Assembly: GCA_017642935.1 (NCBI GenBank)
Contig: JAEPOK010000001.1
Coordinates: 1,471,192 to 1,535,191 of the forward strand
Length of the DNA stretch: 64,000 nt
Direction: 5' to 3'
Source: Hyphomicrobiales bacterium
GTDB lineage: Bacteria > Pseudomonadota > Alphaproteobacteria > Rhizobiales > MH13
In this document: piece after piece, positions 7,940 to 16,394 of the stretch
Layout: each line of letters starts with the position of its first letter
Position numbering within the stretch: position 1 is the first letter of the stretch
Program-made: the position numbers and the translations under genes
The notes under the pieces: generated by a model
What the model saw: the letters and a program-made list of their open reading frames with translations, nothing else
The model's database searches: none
What the model was told of the DNA's origin: nothing

Positions 7940-8848
7940 ATGGCCAAGCCCTTGCACGATCGCCTATCCGAGGCGCTGTCATCTGCCTCCAAGGCAGATC
8001 GTGCGATCGCAAACTTCATGCTGGCTGAACCGCGCACATTGCCTTTTGAAACCGCTGCAAGCCTGGCTGAAAAAGTGGGCGTGAGCGAACCGACAGTCGG
8101 CCGTTTTTGCCGCGCCATTGGCTATGACGGTTTCAAGGATCTGAAGAACACGTTGAAGAACGATATGGGCGATCAGCCGTGGCTGATCGGCGATCGCCTG
8201 CGCGATTTGCGTGCCCGCGCCCAGGCCGGTGAAGACCAGCTTTCGCGGGGCCTGGAACTTGAGATGGCCGCTTTGGTTGCGGTCTACGAGATCGCTCACA
8301 GCGCGGCGTTCGATGCAGTCGTTCAACGCCTTGCCAAAGCAGACGCGGTTTATGCCGTGGGGTTCCAGACCGAACGCGGCATGGCGCAGATTTTCGTCAA
8401 TCAGCTGCAATATCTGCGCGACCGGGTGCAACTTCTGGATATGGCCAGCGGCAATTTCGCCGAAGTCTTGGCGATGGACGGTCAGGATGCTGCGCTGGTG
8501 ATCTTCGAAGCGCGCCGTTACTCCCGCCATGCCCGCCTGTTGGCAGAAGAAGCCAATGCCGCCGGCATCCACGTCACCCTGATCACCGACCCCTACTGCG
8601 ACTGGGCCCATGATGTGGCCGACGAAATTTTCGTCGTCCCGACCTCCTTCAACCTCTTCTGGGATTCAACCGCTCAGATGGCGAGCCTCGCCAACCTGTT
8701 GGTCAACGGCGTTTTCATGGCGCTTGGCCCCGACGTCGAGGCGCGGATGGACAAGATTGCCGGCCTTTATGGCCGGTTCACCGGCCATGTTGGGAGCCCT
8801 GCCTCTAAAGCTGGTTCAACGCGACCGGAGAGCCCACCCAAGATCTGA
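7940..8848 (+). CDS. MurR/RpiR family transcriptional regulator
   Basis: 302 residues. The N-terminal helix-turn-helix (residues 5-80) contains KADRAIANFMLAEP, TAASLAEKVGVSEPTVGRFCRAIGYDGFKDLK, the RpiR signature. The C-terminal SIS domain (about 125-260) normally binds a phosphosugar or other small ligand; here it reads DAVYAVGFQTERGMAQIFVNQLQYLRDRV and ALVIFEARRYSRHA. The next gene, a peptide-type solute-binding protein, starts 31 bases downstream on the same strand, so the regulator probably heads or controls that transport operon. The ATG at 7940 gives a complete domain. Confidence 0.9.
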   Translation: MAKPLHDRLSEALSSASKADRAIANFMLAEPRTLPFETAASLAEKVGVSEPTVGRFCRAIGYDGFKDLKNTLKNDMGDQPWLIGDRLRDLRARAQAGEDQLSRGLELEMAALVAVYEIAHSAAFDAVVQRLAKADAVYAVGFQTERGMAQIFVNQLQYLRDRVQLLDMASGNFAEVLAMDGQDAALVIFEARRYSRHARLLAEEANAAGIHVTLITDPYCDWAHDVADEIFVVPTSFNLFWDSTAQMASLANLLVNGVFMALGPDVEARMDKIAGLYGRFTGHVGSPASKAGSTRPESPPKI

Positions 8849-8879
8849 CCTGCCTGTTTTCACAACAAGGATGTTTCCT

Positions 8880-10460
8880 ATGCGATATTCGACCAAGACT
8901 CAGCTTCTAACAGGATCGGCTATCGTAGCGGCCGGTCTCCTCTTTACAGCGCCTGCCCTTGCCCAAGACGTCACCATTGCCTTTGCCGCTGGTGAGCTTG
9001 GCGCCACATCCTACAATCCGATCACCGCCAACAATCTGAACTCGGCGACCTCGCTCATTTACGACCGTCTGGTCGAGCAGGACGCCGATCAGTCGTTCCA
9101 CCCGCATTTGGCAACCTCCTGGGATGAGTCGGCTGACGGCATGACCTGGACCTTCAAGCTGCATGCGGGCGTCACCTTCCATGATGGCAGCCCCTTCAAT
9201 GCGCAGACGGTTGCCGACTGGATTCCTGATTTTGCTGGCACCGAGAACGCGTTTCTAGTGGAGGCCATCGAGTCGGTGGAGGTTGTCGATGACCTGACCG
9301 TCCGCTTTGTGATGGCGCGACCGGAACCCAACCTTCTCTACAATCTGGCAAGCTCTTTCATGGGCATTCCAGGCCAGGCTGCCTACGATGAGATGGGCGA
9401 AGATTTCGGTGTCACTGGCGCCGTCGGCACCGGCCCGTTCCGCCTGGACAGTTTTCAGATAGGCCTGGAAACGGTGCTCGTGCGCCATGACGACTATCAG
9501 TGGGGCTCGGACCTTTCCGAGAACACTGGGCCGGCCCACCTTGCCCAGGTGACATTCCGCGAAATCCCCGATCAATCCACCGCTTTTCTTGAGCTACGCA
9601 CCGGCGGCATCGACATCCTGCTCGGCGTACCCACCGATTTTCTACAGATCCTTGAAGCCGAAGCCAGTGTCGAAGTGATCCAGATGCCCGGCACCGGCAT
9701 CAGCTACATGCCGATCAACGTCACAGCGCCGCCATTCGATGATATCCGGGTGCGCGAGGCGACAACCCTTGCCATCGACCAACCGGCCATCGTCGCGGCG
9801 GTCTACAATGGCGTCGGCGCACCGGCGCACAACTTCTTGATCTCTTCGCTTCCCGAGGCGGAGGTCAATGACGATCTCAACGTCTATCCTGACCTTGATC
9901 GAGCGGCGGCGCTGCTTGACGACGCTGGCTGGGCGCTTGGCGATGATGGGGTGCGGGAAAAAGACGGCGAGCGGCTATCGGTGGATCTGTTCACTGCCAA
10001 CAGCACCGAGTTCACGCGGCTGACCCAAGTCGTGCAAGCGCAACTGGCGCAGATCGGCATGGAAGCAGAGATCACGGTTTTTGATGGCTCCACCATTCGC
10101 GATGAATATCGCCGCAACGCACACCAATTGGCTGTGCGGGCCTACGACTGGAACAATTCAGACATTCTGGACTGGTTCTTCAGCGGCACGCGCCTTGGCT
10201 ATCCCAACGTTTCCATGTGGGAAGACGAAGAAGGCCAAAGGCTCAACGATGTGGCGATGACGGAAAGCGCCACGTTCGATGAGCGGATCGCGAACTTCCG
10301 CGCCTACCATGAGTACGTGCTCAGCCAGCACCTGTTCGTGCCGATCTACCAACCTACGCAGAACATCGCGTTCAACGCGACGACCGTCAGCGTCCCTACG
10401 CCGATCCGCGGCACCCGCTTCCGCTCGCAGACGGTGCAGGACATTCGCGTCGTCGAATAG
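8880..10460 (+). CDS. Dipeptide/oligopeptide-type ABC transporter substrate-binding protein
   Basis: 526 residues from the ATG at 8880, preceded by AAGGA at eight bases. A longer frame open from 8610 overlaps the regulator gene and lacks protein-like sequence. The signal peptide (RYSTKTQLLTGSAIVAAG, cleavage after ALAQ near residue 24) is followed by a class C binding-protein fold: NSATSLIYDRLVEQDADQSF, HPHLATSWDESADGMTWTFKL and GVTFHDGSPFNAQTVADWI. This is the SBP_bac_5 pattern shared by peptide and nickel binders. Followed by two permeases, two ATPases and an M81 peptidase, it most likely delivers small or modified peptides. A nickel ligand is not excluded. Confidence 0.9.
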   Translation: MRYSTKTQLLTGSAIVAAGLLFTAPALAQDVTIAFAAGELGATSYNPITANNLNSATSLIYDRLVEQDADQSFHPHLATSWDESADGMTWTFKLHAGVTFHDGSPFNAQTVADWIPDFAGTENAFLVEAIESVEVVDDLTVRFVMARPEPNLLYNLASSFMGIPGQAAYDEMGEDFGVTGAVGTGPFRLDSFQIGLETVLVRHDDYQWGSDLSENTGPAHLAQVTFREIPDQSTAFLELRTGGIDILLGVPTDFLQILEAEASVEVIQMPGTGISYMPINVTAPPFDDIRVREATTLAIDQPAIVAAVYNGVGAPAHNFLISSLPEAEVNDDLNVYPDLDRAAALLDDAGWALGDDGVREKDGERLSVDLFTANSTEFTRLTQVVQAQLAQIGMEAEITVFDGSTIRDEYRRNAHQLAVRAYDWNNSDILDWFFSGTRLGYPNVSMWEDEEGQRLNDVAMTESATFDERIANFRAYHEYVLSQHLFVPIYQPTQNIAFNATTVSVPTPIRGTRFRSQTVQDIRVVE

Positions 10461-10477
10461 TCCGGCACACGCCGACT

Positions 10478-10506
10478 GGGTCTCCGGGGTCTACCTCCGG
10501 AGACCC
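10478..10506 (+). other. Hairpin between binding-protein and permease genes
   Basis: Perfect 10-base stem GGGTCTCCGG (10478-10487) with CCGGAGACCC (10497-10506) and a 9-base loop, in the 72-base gap after the binding-protein gene. No T-tract follows, so partial attenuation or 3' protection of binding-protein mRNA is more likely than full termination. Confidence 0.65.
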
Positions 10507-10532
10507 CACACCACCAAGCGAGAGGCCGGTGA

Positions 10533-11462
10533 ATGCTGCTGCGATACACGTTTCAACGTCTGCTCATGCTCATTCCGGTCTCCATCGCGATCTCCATCGT
10601 GATCTTCATGATCGTCCATCTGTTGCCCGGCGATCCGATCGACAATCTGTTGCGCATCGGCTCCTCGGAGGAAGATCGGGCGGCTCTGGTGGCGCTCTAC
10701 GGCCTCGATCGGAACCTCTTCATCCAGTACATCACCTGGATCGGAAACATGTTTCAGGGCGACTTCGGCCAGGCGATCGTGCTGCGCCGCCCGGTTGCCG
10801 ATCTGATCGGTCAGAACCTGCCCTACAGCCTTGTGCTTGGCGGGCTAGCCTTCGCTTTTTCCACCATTGTCGGCATGACGTTGGGCACGATCTCAGCGGT
10901 TGTCCGTAACCCCATTCTCGAACGCTTCGTGCGCGGCTTCATTCTTCTCGGCTCAACCGTTCCGGGCTTTTGGCTGGCGCTGCTGCTGATCCTGTTTTTC
11001 GCCGTCAATTTGCGCTGGTTTCCAGTGTCCGGAGCTGGCGGATGGCAAGCTCTGGTCTTGCCCGTCTTGACCATCGGCTTTGGTGGTGTGGCGCTGGTGG
11101 CCCGCATCACCCGCGTCGCCCTGATGGATGCGCGCCGCGAAGACTTCGTGATGCTGCTGCACGCCAAAGGTCTATCGGCCAAGACCATTCTTTTCGGCCA
11201 TCTGATGCCGCATGCGCTATTGCCGGTCGTGACCATTCTGGCGCTGCGCATCGGTTGGATATTGGGAGGTGCCGTTACGGTTGAATTCGTCTTCGCGCGC
11301 CCCGGCCTCGGCTCCCTGCTCATTCGCGCCCTTGGCCAGCGCGACTATCCGGTTGTCCAGGGCTGCCTGCTGATGCTTGCCCTTGCGGTCATGATCGGAA
11401 CACTCATCGGCGACGTGGCGCAGGCTGCCATGGACCCCCGCGTACGAGAGGCAAAATCATGA
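10533..11462 (+). CDS. ABC transporter permease, DppB type
   Basis: 309 residues with six predicted membrane segments. The N-terminal LLRYTFQRLLMLIPVSIAIS leads into the DppB/NikB fold. The EAA-type loop RITRVALMDARREDFVMLLHAKGLS, then HLMPHALLPVVTILALRIG, contacts the ATPase (about residues 190-250). The C-terminal VEFVFARPGLGSLLIRALGQRDYPVVQG is a family signature. The start ATG at 10533 has GAGAGG upstream. Its stop overlaps the next permease gene by four bases. Confidence 0.93.
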   Translation: MLLRYTFQRLLMLIPVSIAISIVIFMIVHLLPGDPIDNLLRIGSSEEDRAALVALYGLDRNLFIQYITWIGNMFQGDFGQAIVLRRPVADLIGQNLPYSLVLGGLAFAFSTIVGMTLGTISAVVRNPILERFVRGFILLGSTVPGFWLALLLILFFAVNLRWFPVSGAGGWQALVLPVLTIGFGGVALVARITRVALMDARREDFVMLLHAKGLSAKTILFGHLMPHALLPVVTILALRIGWILGGAVTVEFVFARPGLGSLLIRALGQRDYPVVQGCLLMLALAVMIGTLIGDVAQAAMDPRVREAKS

Positions 11463-12364
11463 CCCCCACCACTGCGCCGCGAAGCGCTTTCGCGACGATG
11501 GCCATGCGCTCTTATGAAGCCTTTGCGCGGATGAGCATCGGCCGGGCGTTCTCGTCCTGGATCGGCAAGATTTCCGGCGGCTTTATCATCCTGCTCGTTC
11601 TGACGGCGGTCTTCGCGCCTTGGATCGCGCCCTTTGATTTCGCCGCACAGAACCTGATGAACGCCAACCAGCCGCCGGCATGGCCGCACTTGCTGGGCAC
11701 TGACGAATTTGGACGCGATGTGCTCAGCCGCGTGATCTACGGCGCGCGTACCTCACTGTCGGTCAGCGCCACCGCCATCGGCATCTCGATCACCGCCGGC
11801 ATGATTTTGGGCGCGGCAGCAGGCTATTCTGGTGGCCTGTTTGAACGCGTGGTGATGACGGTTGTCGACCTCACCTGGTCCTTCCCCGATATTCTGATCG
11901 CGCTGATCTTTGTCGCCATCATCGGCCCTGGCCTGACGTCCACAACCTTCGCCATCGCGATTGCCTATCTGGCGCAGTTCACCCGGCTGACGCGGGCCCA
12001 GATCGTTCGGCTGAAACGCGAGACCTTCATCGAGGCAACCATCAATCTGGGCGCCAAGCCGCATCATGTTCTGCTGCGCCATCTGATGCCCAACGCCATC
12101 GCGCCGGTCATTGTGGTGGGTATGCTCGCCATCGGCGACGGCATCGTTTTGGAAGCAACCCTCGGCTTCTTCGGTCTCGGTGCCCAACCACCCACGCCAA
12201 GCTGGGGCGGCATGATGTCGTCGGGCACCGCGCAGCTGTTCTTGAGCTCTTGGGTGATCATATTTCCTGGCGTGGTCGTGGCAGTTACAGTGATCGCGGT
12301 GAACTTGTTCGGCGATGAACTCATCCGTGCGCTCGATATTCGCGACCGGTTGAGAGGGGCCTGA
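11459..12364 (+). CDS. ABC transporter permease, DppC type
   Basis: 301 residues. It has an N-terminal OppC-like segment with one membrane helix (about 40-60), the conserved HLLGTDEFGRDVLSRVIYGARTSL near residues 78-100, and four to five further helices. The ATPase-contact loop is LGAKPHHVLLRHLMPNAIAPVIV. It pairs with the DppB-type subunit to form the channel. It is translationally coupled at both ends, with an ATGA overlap with the permease gene before it and a two-base gap before the ATPase gene after it. Confidence 0.93.
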   Translation: MTPTTAPRSAFATMAMRSYEAFARMSIGRAFSSWIGKISGGFIILLVLTAVFAPWIAPFDFAAQNLMNANQPPAWPHLLGTDEFGRDVLSRVIYGARTSLSVSATAIGISITAGMILGAAAGYSGGLFERVVMTVVDLTWSFPDILIALIFVAIIGPGLTSTTFAIAIAYLAQFTRLTRAQIVRLKRETFIEATINLGAKPHHVLLRHLMPNAIAPVIVVGMLAIGDGIVLEATLGFFGLGAQPPTPSWGGMMSSGTAQLFLSSWVIIFPGVVVAVTVIAVNLFGDELIRALDIRDRLRGA

Positions 12365-12366
12365 GC

Positions 12367-13314
12367 ATGTTGCAGGTGCGCGATCTCAGCGTTGCCTTCG
12401 GACCGATACAGCCGCTCTCCGGGGTGAGCTTTTCCATCGAACGCGGCGAGACGCTCGGGATCGTTGGCGAAAGTGGTTCGGGCAAGAGTCTGACGGCCAT
12501 GTCGGTCATGGGTCTTCTGCCGCTGCAAGGCGGGCGAATCACCGCAGGCAGCATTGCCTTTGATGGCCAGGAGCTGACCGAGCTGCCTGAGAAAGCCTAC
12601 CGAAAGCTGCGTGGCGGGCGGATCGGGCTTATCACCCAGAACCCTATGACATCGCTGGACCCGCTGAAAAAAATCGGCCCGCAGGTCGATGCGGTTGCGA
12701 TCCTGCACCTGGCGATGAGCCCGCAAAAGGCACGCGAGCGCACGGTCGACATCCTTGGCACGCTGCGTATTCCCGAGCCGGCGCTCATTTGCGAGCGCTA
12801 TCCGCATCAAATGTCCGGCGGCATGAAACAGCGCATTGTGATTGCCATGGCGCTGGCGGCTGATCCCGACGTGCTGATCGCCGATGAGCCAACAACGGCG
12901 CTCGATGTCACGGTGCAAGCGCAGATCATCCGACTGCTTGATGATCTGGTCAAAGACCGCGATCTGGCACTGGTTCTGATCACCCACGATATGAGCGTGG
13001 TCGCCCAGACCTGCGACAAGGTGGTGGTGATGTATGCCGGTCGTGCCATCGAGCATGGTCCCGTGGAAGCCATCTTCGATGCGCCTCGGCACCCTTACAC
13101 CCAGGCGCTCATCGGCTGCATTCCCCGTGGACTGGACGAAAACACCAAGCTTGAAGGTATTCCTGGCACCGTGCCAACAGTCCAGAATTATCCGGATGGC
13201 TGCCCGTTCCATCCGCGCTGCCCCCGCGCGCAGGACATTTGCTCAACGACGCTGCCTGCCTTCGTAGGCCATGACCAGAGTGCAGCGGCCTGCCATTTCG
13301 CAGGAACTGCCTGA
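12367..13314 (+). CDS. ABC transporter ATP-binding protein, DppD type
   Basis: 315 residues. The Walker A GESGSGKS lies near residue 37, the signature MSGGMKQR near 155 and Walker B VLIADEPTTALD near 175. The C-terminal oligopeptide/dipeptide extension carries the cysteine-containing GCPFHPRCPRAQDIC around residues 278-293, which in relatives can bind an iron-sulfur cluster. It energises the DppB/DppC-type channel together with the second ATPase. Its stop shares a base with the start of that gene. Confidence 0.93.
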   Translation: MLQVRDLSVAFGPIQPLSGVSFSIERGETLGIVGESGSGKSLTAMSVMGLLPLQGGRITAGSIAFDGQELTELPEKAYRKLRGGRIGLITQNPMTSLDPLKKIGPQVDAVAILHLAMSPQKARERTVDILGTLRIPEPALICERYPHQMSGGMKQRIVIAMALAADPDVLIADEPTTALDVTVQAQIIRLLDDLVKDRDLALVLITHDMSVVAQTCDKVVVMYAGRAIEHGPVEAIFDAPRHPYTQALIGCIPRGLDENTKLEGIPGTVPTVQNYPDGCPFHPRCPRAQDICSTTLPAFVGHDQSAAACHFAGTA

Positions 13315-14267
13315 TGGCCAATCTCTTGGAAGTGCGCGATCTCTCCAAACGGTTTACCAGCCCAGGTGGGCCGTTCAAAAAGGCGCGCTCCATGCACGCG
13401 GTCAACGGCGTGTCGTTTGATTTGCCCAAGGGTCGGGTCGTCGGCGTGGTGGGCGAAAGTGGCTGCGGCAAGTCGACCTTGGCACGCCTGATCTTGCGGT
13501 TGATCGAGCCAAGCAGCGGGGCGGTCTTGTATGAAGGCGCCGACCTGTTGGCCAAACCGGCGGCGGACATGCGCGCGCTGCGTGCCGACATGCAGATGGT
13601 GTTTCAGGACCCCTATTCAGCGATCGATCCGCGTTACACCGTCGCGCGGGCCGTGATCGAGCCGTTCGAGGTGCAAGGACGCAAACCCGAAGCTACAGTT
13701 GAAGAGGAAGTCGCAACCTTGCTCGACATGGTCGGGCTAAATCCTGGTCTTGCCAGCAGCTTTCCGCACCAGATTTCCGGCGGCCAGAAGCAACGCGTCG
13801 GGATCGCGCGGGCGCTCGCGCTGCGGCCATCCCTACTGGTACTCGATGAACCCACCGCTTCGCTGGACGTGTCGGTCCAGGCGCAAATCATCGGCCTGCT
13901 TGAAAAACTGCGCGACGAATTCGGCCTCACCTATCTGTTCATCAGCCATGATTTGAGCTTGGTGAAATATTTCTGCGACGAGATCATGGTCATGTATCTC
14001 GGCCGTGTCGTTGAAGCCTTGCCCGACACCGATGCGCCGGCGCGCCATCCCTACACAAAGACGCTGATGGATTCGACGTTCGAGCCCGATCCGAAAAAGC
14101 GACGTCTGATTGCGCCGCTGGAAGGCGAAGTGCCCAGCCCCTTCGATCTGCCGCCTGGCTGCGCCTTCGCTGACCGTTGCCCCCACGCCACCGACATCTG
14201 CCGGTCTGAAACCCCTGCACTGGCGGCCAACGGTGGCCACGCGGTCGCCTGCCACCATCCGATTTGA
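13314..14267 (+). CDS. ABC transporter ATP-binding protein, DppF type
   Basis: 317 residues. Walker A GESGCGKS is near residue 47, the signature ISGGQKQR near 155, Walker B LLVLDEPTASLD near 175, and the C-terminal GCAFADRCPHATDIC cysteine motif near 285-300. It is the second, non-identical ATPase of the peptide transporter. The binding protein, two permeases, two ATPases and peptidase follow one another with gaps of at most 13 bases after the first permease. Confidence 0.93.
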   Translation: MANLLEVRDLSKRFTSPGGPFKKARSMHAVNGVSFDLPKGRVVGVVGESGCGKSTLARLILRLIEPSSGAVLYEGADLLAKPAADMRALRADMQMVFQDPYSAIDPRYTVARAVIEPFEVQGRKPEATVEEEVATLLDMVGLNPGLASSFPHQISGGQKQRVGIARALALRPSLLVLDEPTASLDVSVQAQIIGLLEKLRDEFGLTYLFISHDLSLVKYFCDEIMVMYLGRVVEALPDTDAPARHPYTKTLMDSTFEPDPKKRRLIAPLEGEVPSPFDLPPGCAFADRCPHATDICRSETPALAANGGHAVACHHPI

Positions 14268-14279
14268 AGGAAACGGTCT

Positions 14280-15746
14280 TTGAGCTTCAAGGTTCTCAGC
14301 GCTGAAATTTCTCACGAAACCAACACCTTCAACATCCGCCCAACCACCTTGCAAAGCTTCCGCGACCATTGTCTGCTCGATGGCAAGGCGGCCATTGCAG
14401 CGCGAGGTGCCAAGAACACCGTGCTCGCAGGCATGCTCGATGCCGCCGGGGATCATGGTTGGGATGTTACCCACACCATCAGCGCTGCGGCCGGACCTGG
14501 CGGACGGGTCACACGCGACGCTTTTGACGCCTTGGTAACGCCGTTAACCGATGCCGCTCAAGGGACGTGGGACGGTGTTTTTCTCATGTTGCACGGCGCC
14601 ATGGTCACCGACTTCTGCGAGGATGGAGAGGGCGAAATCCTGCATCGCTTGCGTGCCCTTGTTGGGGCCGATTTGCCCATCGCCGTCACACTGGACCCTC
14701 ATGCGAACGTCACTGCAGCGATGTGTGCGCTGGCTCAAATCTTGGTGTCCTACACGACCTATCCGCATGTTGATCTTCGTTCCACAGGACGACGCGCGGC
14801 GGAACTTCTCCAACGCACCATGCTTGGCGACATAAAACCAAAAACGCTGCGCGCCCACCGGCCCATGCTTGAGGAGGCCAATGGTGGGCGCACCGATATT
14901 GGACCGATGATCGACCGCCAGGCGCTCGCCCGGGCCTACGAGATGCGCAAAGGCGTTTACGCCATCAGCATCAATGGCGCGTTTCCCTGCGCCGATATCG
15001 CTGAAGTCGGGCCGACGGTCCTTATCACCTGCGAGGGCGAAGCAACGCCGCATCAAGCGATCATCGAAGAGATCGCCGATGACATCTGGGAGAAGCGCCA
15101 CGAGGCCTTGAACAGCTATCTCAGCGTCGAAGACGCTGCTGCTATCGCGCGCGGATGGGACGGTGCGGCCGGACCATTGGTGATCGCTGACTATGCCGAC
15201 AATCCAGGTTCTGGCGCCTATGGCGATGGCACATCATTGCTGGCCGCGCTTCTGGACGCCAGTGTATCCGACACATGCTACGGCCCGATGACCGACGCCG
15301 AGGCAGCAGAGATGCTCCAGGCCGTTCCGGTGGGCGAGACATCAACGCTGTCGGTTGGCGGCAAGACGGCACCAGGTTTCGGCGGCGGTCCGCTAGAACT
15401 CACCGGCACGGTGATGTGGTCGGGCAACGGGCGTGTGATCGGTAACGGCCCGATGCTCGGCGGCCTAGAGCGCAGTTTCGGCACCAGCGCGGTGTTGCGC
15501 GTTCAAGGTATCGATATCCTGATCGTTAGCATCGCCCACCAAATCTTGGATCTTGCCCAATTCCAGACCTTCGGCATCGATCCGGTCAAGGCCCGTGTTG
15601 TTGCGCTGAAATCAATGCAGCATTTCCGCGCCGCATTCGCGCCGATCGCCGGACGGATCATCGTCTGCGACAGCGGCGCCTTGTGCACGACCAATTATGC
15701 TGCCCTTCCATATAAGAACGTGCCCCGGCCAACTTTTCCGCTTTAG
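14280..15746 (+). CDS. M81 family metallopeptidase (MlrC-like)
   Basis: 488 residues. The start is a TTG at 14280 with a strong AAGGAAA site upstream. Family hallmarks are AEISHETNTFNIRPT at the N-terminus, LDPHANVTAAM near residue 140 and SYTTYPHVDLRSTGRRAAELL near 160. The Asp/His residues of LDPHAN and YPHVD are the likely zinc ligands. The C-terminal MlrC domain contains DNPGSGAYGDGT. MlrC in sphingomonads hydrolyses linear microcystin fragments, but most homologues have unknown peptide substrates. Position directly after a peptide ABC transporter suggests it opens an imported unusual peptide or amide. Confidence 0.9.
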   Translation: MSFKVLSAEISHETNTFNIRPTTLQSFRDHCLLDGKAAIAARGAKNTVLAGMLDAAGDHGWDVTHTISAAAGPGGRVTRDAFDALVTPLTDAAQGTWDGVFLMLHGAMVTDFCEDGEGEILHRLRALVGADLPIAVTLDPHANVTAAMCALAQILVSYTTYPHVDLRSTGRRAAELLQRTMLGDIKPKTLRAHRPMLEEANGGRTDIGPMIDRQALARAYEMRKGVYAISINGAFPCADIAEVGPTVLITCEGEATPHQAIIEEIADDIWEKRHEALNSYLSVEDAAAIARGWDGAAGPLVIADYADNPGSGAYGDGTSLLAALLDASVSDTCYGPMTDAEAAEMLQAVPVGETSTLSVGGKTAPGFGGGPLELTGTVMWSGNGRVIGNGPMLGGLERSFGTSAVLRVQGIDILIVSIAHQILDLAQFQTFGIDPVKARVVALKSMQHFRAAFAPIAGRIIVCDSGALCTTNYAALPYKNVPRPTFPL

Positions 15747-16394
15747 CCGGGCCTGACGGCGCACGTTGCTCGGAACAGGACCTCACATGGGTCGACCGGT
15801 TTGCATCCAGCCCTGATAACAAACAAACGACGCGTCTTAGAAGCAGATTGTCGCTATGTCTTTCTTGGATAGTTTTTTCCACTTTGCGGTCAACGTGGAG
15901 AGCTGCCTGACATCTTCTTCAATGCGTGTGATGAAAGTCGTCTCTGAGCAAACCCGCCCGTCGCGAATAATGGCGGCCTGGTGGGGTTCAAAGACCACTT
16001 TGCCGCCATTTTCGAACCTCGCAAGTTTAATCAACGTAGATCGCCACGACACACTACGCCCCGACAAATTGCGGCCAAAGCCGTCACGATCAGACAAACA
16101 CCAATCCAGCTGAGCAGCACCGCGAACACTCTTGCCTTTGAAAAAACCGTCGCGTGGTTGGCTAGGTCTTTATTGTCTGTTCTGGAAACTTAGATCCGAT
16201 TGGGCAAACCAGAGTGGGCTTGGACGGGCCGGATCTCCCCTAACCCTAACTCCAGGCTTGTTGTCGAATGTGTGAGCCATTCGGCATACAAATGGACGAT
16301 CTTTAGATGACACAAGAGACGTTGATGATCGCATCATCGTGTGCTTTTTTGGAAACTCTAATTAAATCACGGCATTAAATTAGGAACGCCGACC
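15747..16394. other. Spacer of 648 bases between the peptidase gene and guaA
   Basis: It holds one doubtful small frame (15837-16097, minus) and a short GATGAT-CGC-ATCATC palindrome at 16324-16338, followed by GTGTGC and a run of six T. The T-run would fit a weak rightward terminator. The last 100 bases before the end of guaA are AT-rich. No RNA gene is recognisable. Confidence 0.4.
15837..16097 (-). CDS. Small hypothetical protein, doubtful
   Basis: An 86-codon frame with a TTG start. Its central part reads like real protein (IKLARFENGGKVVFEPHQAA, IIRDGRVCSETTFITRIEED, ending KKLSKKDIATICF). I recognise no family and see no clear ribosome site. It could be a genuine small basic protein, a decayed gene fragment or chance. 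It is isolated between two operons and points the same way as guaA. Confidence 0.25.
   Translation of the reverse strand: MSDRDGFGRNLSGRSVSWRSTLIKLARFENGGKVVFEPHQAAIIRDGRVCSETTFITRIEEDVRQLSTLTAKWKKLSKKDIATICF

Noticed and set aside
8610-8879. N-terminal extension of the peptide-binding protein
   Set aside because: It lies inside the RpiR gene in another frame; the signal peptide and ribosome site place the start at 8880.
12064-13212. A 382-codon minus-strand frame across the ABC ATPase genes
   Set aside because: It overlaps two well-supported permease/ATPase genes and has no recognisable content.
8880-14267. Nickel transporter (NikABCDE) interpretation of the ABC operon
   Set aside because: The subunits fit the wider peptide/nickel class equally well, but the following M81 peptidase favours peptides and no nickel enzyme genes are adjacent.
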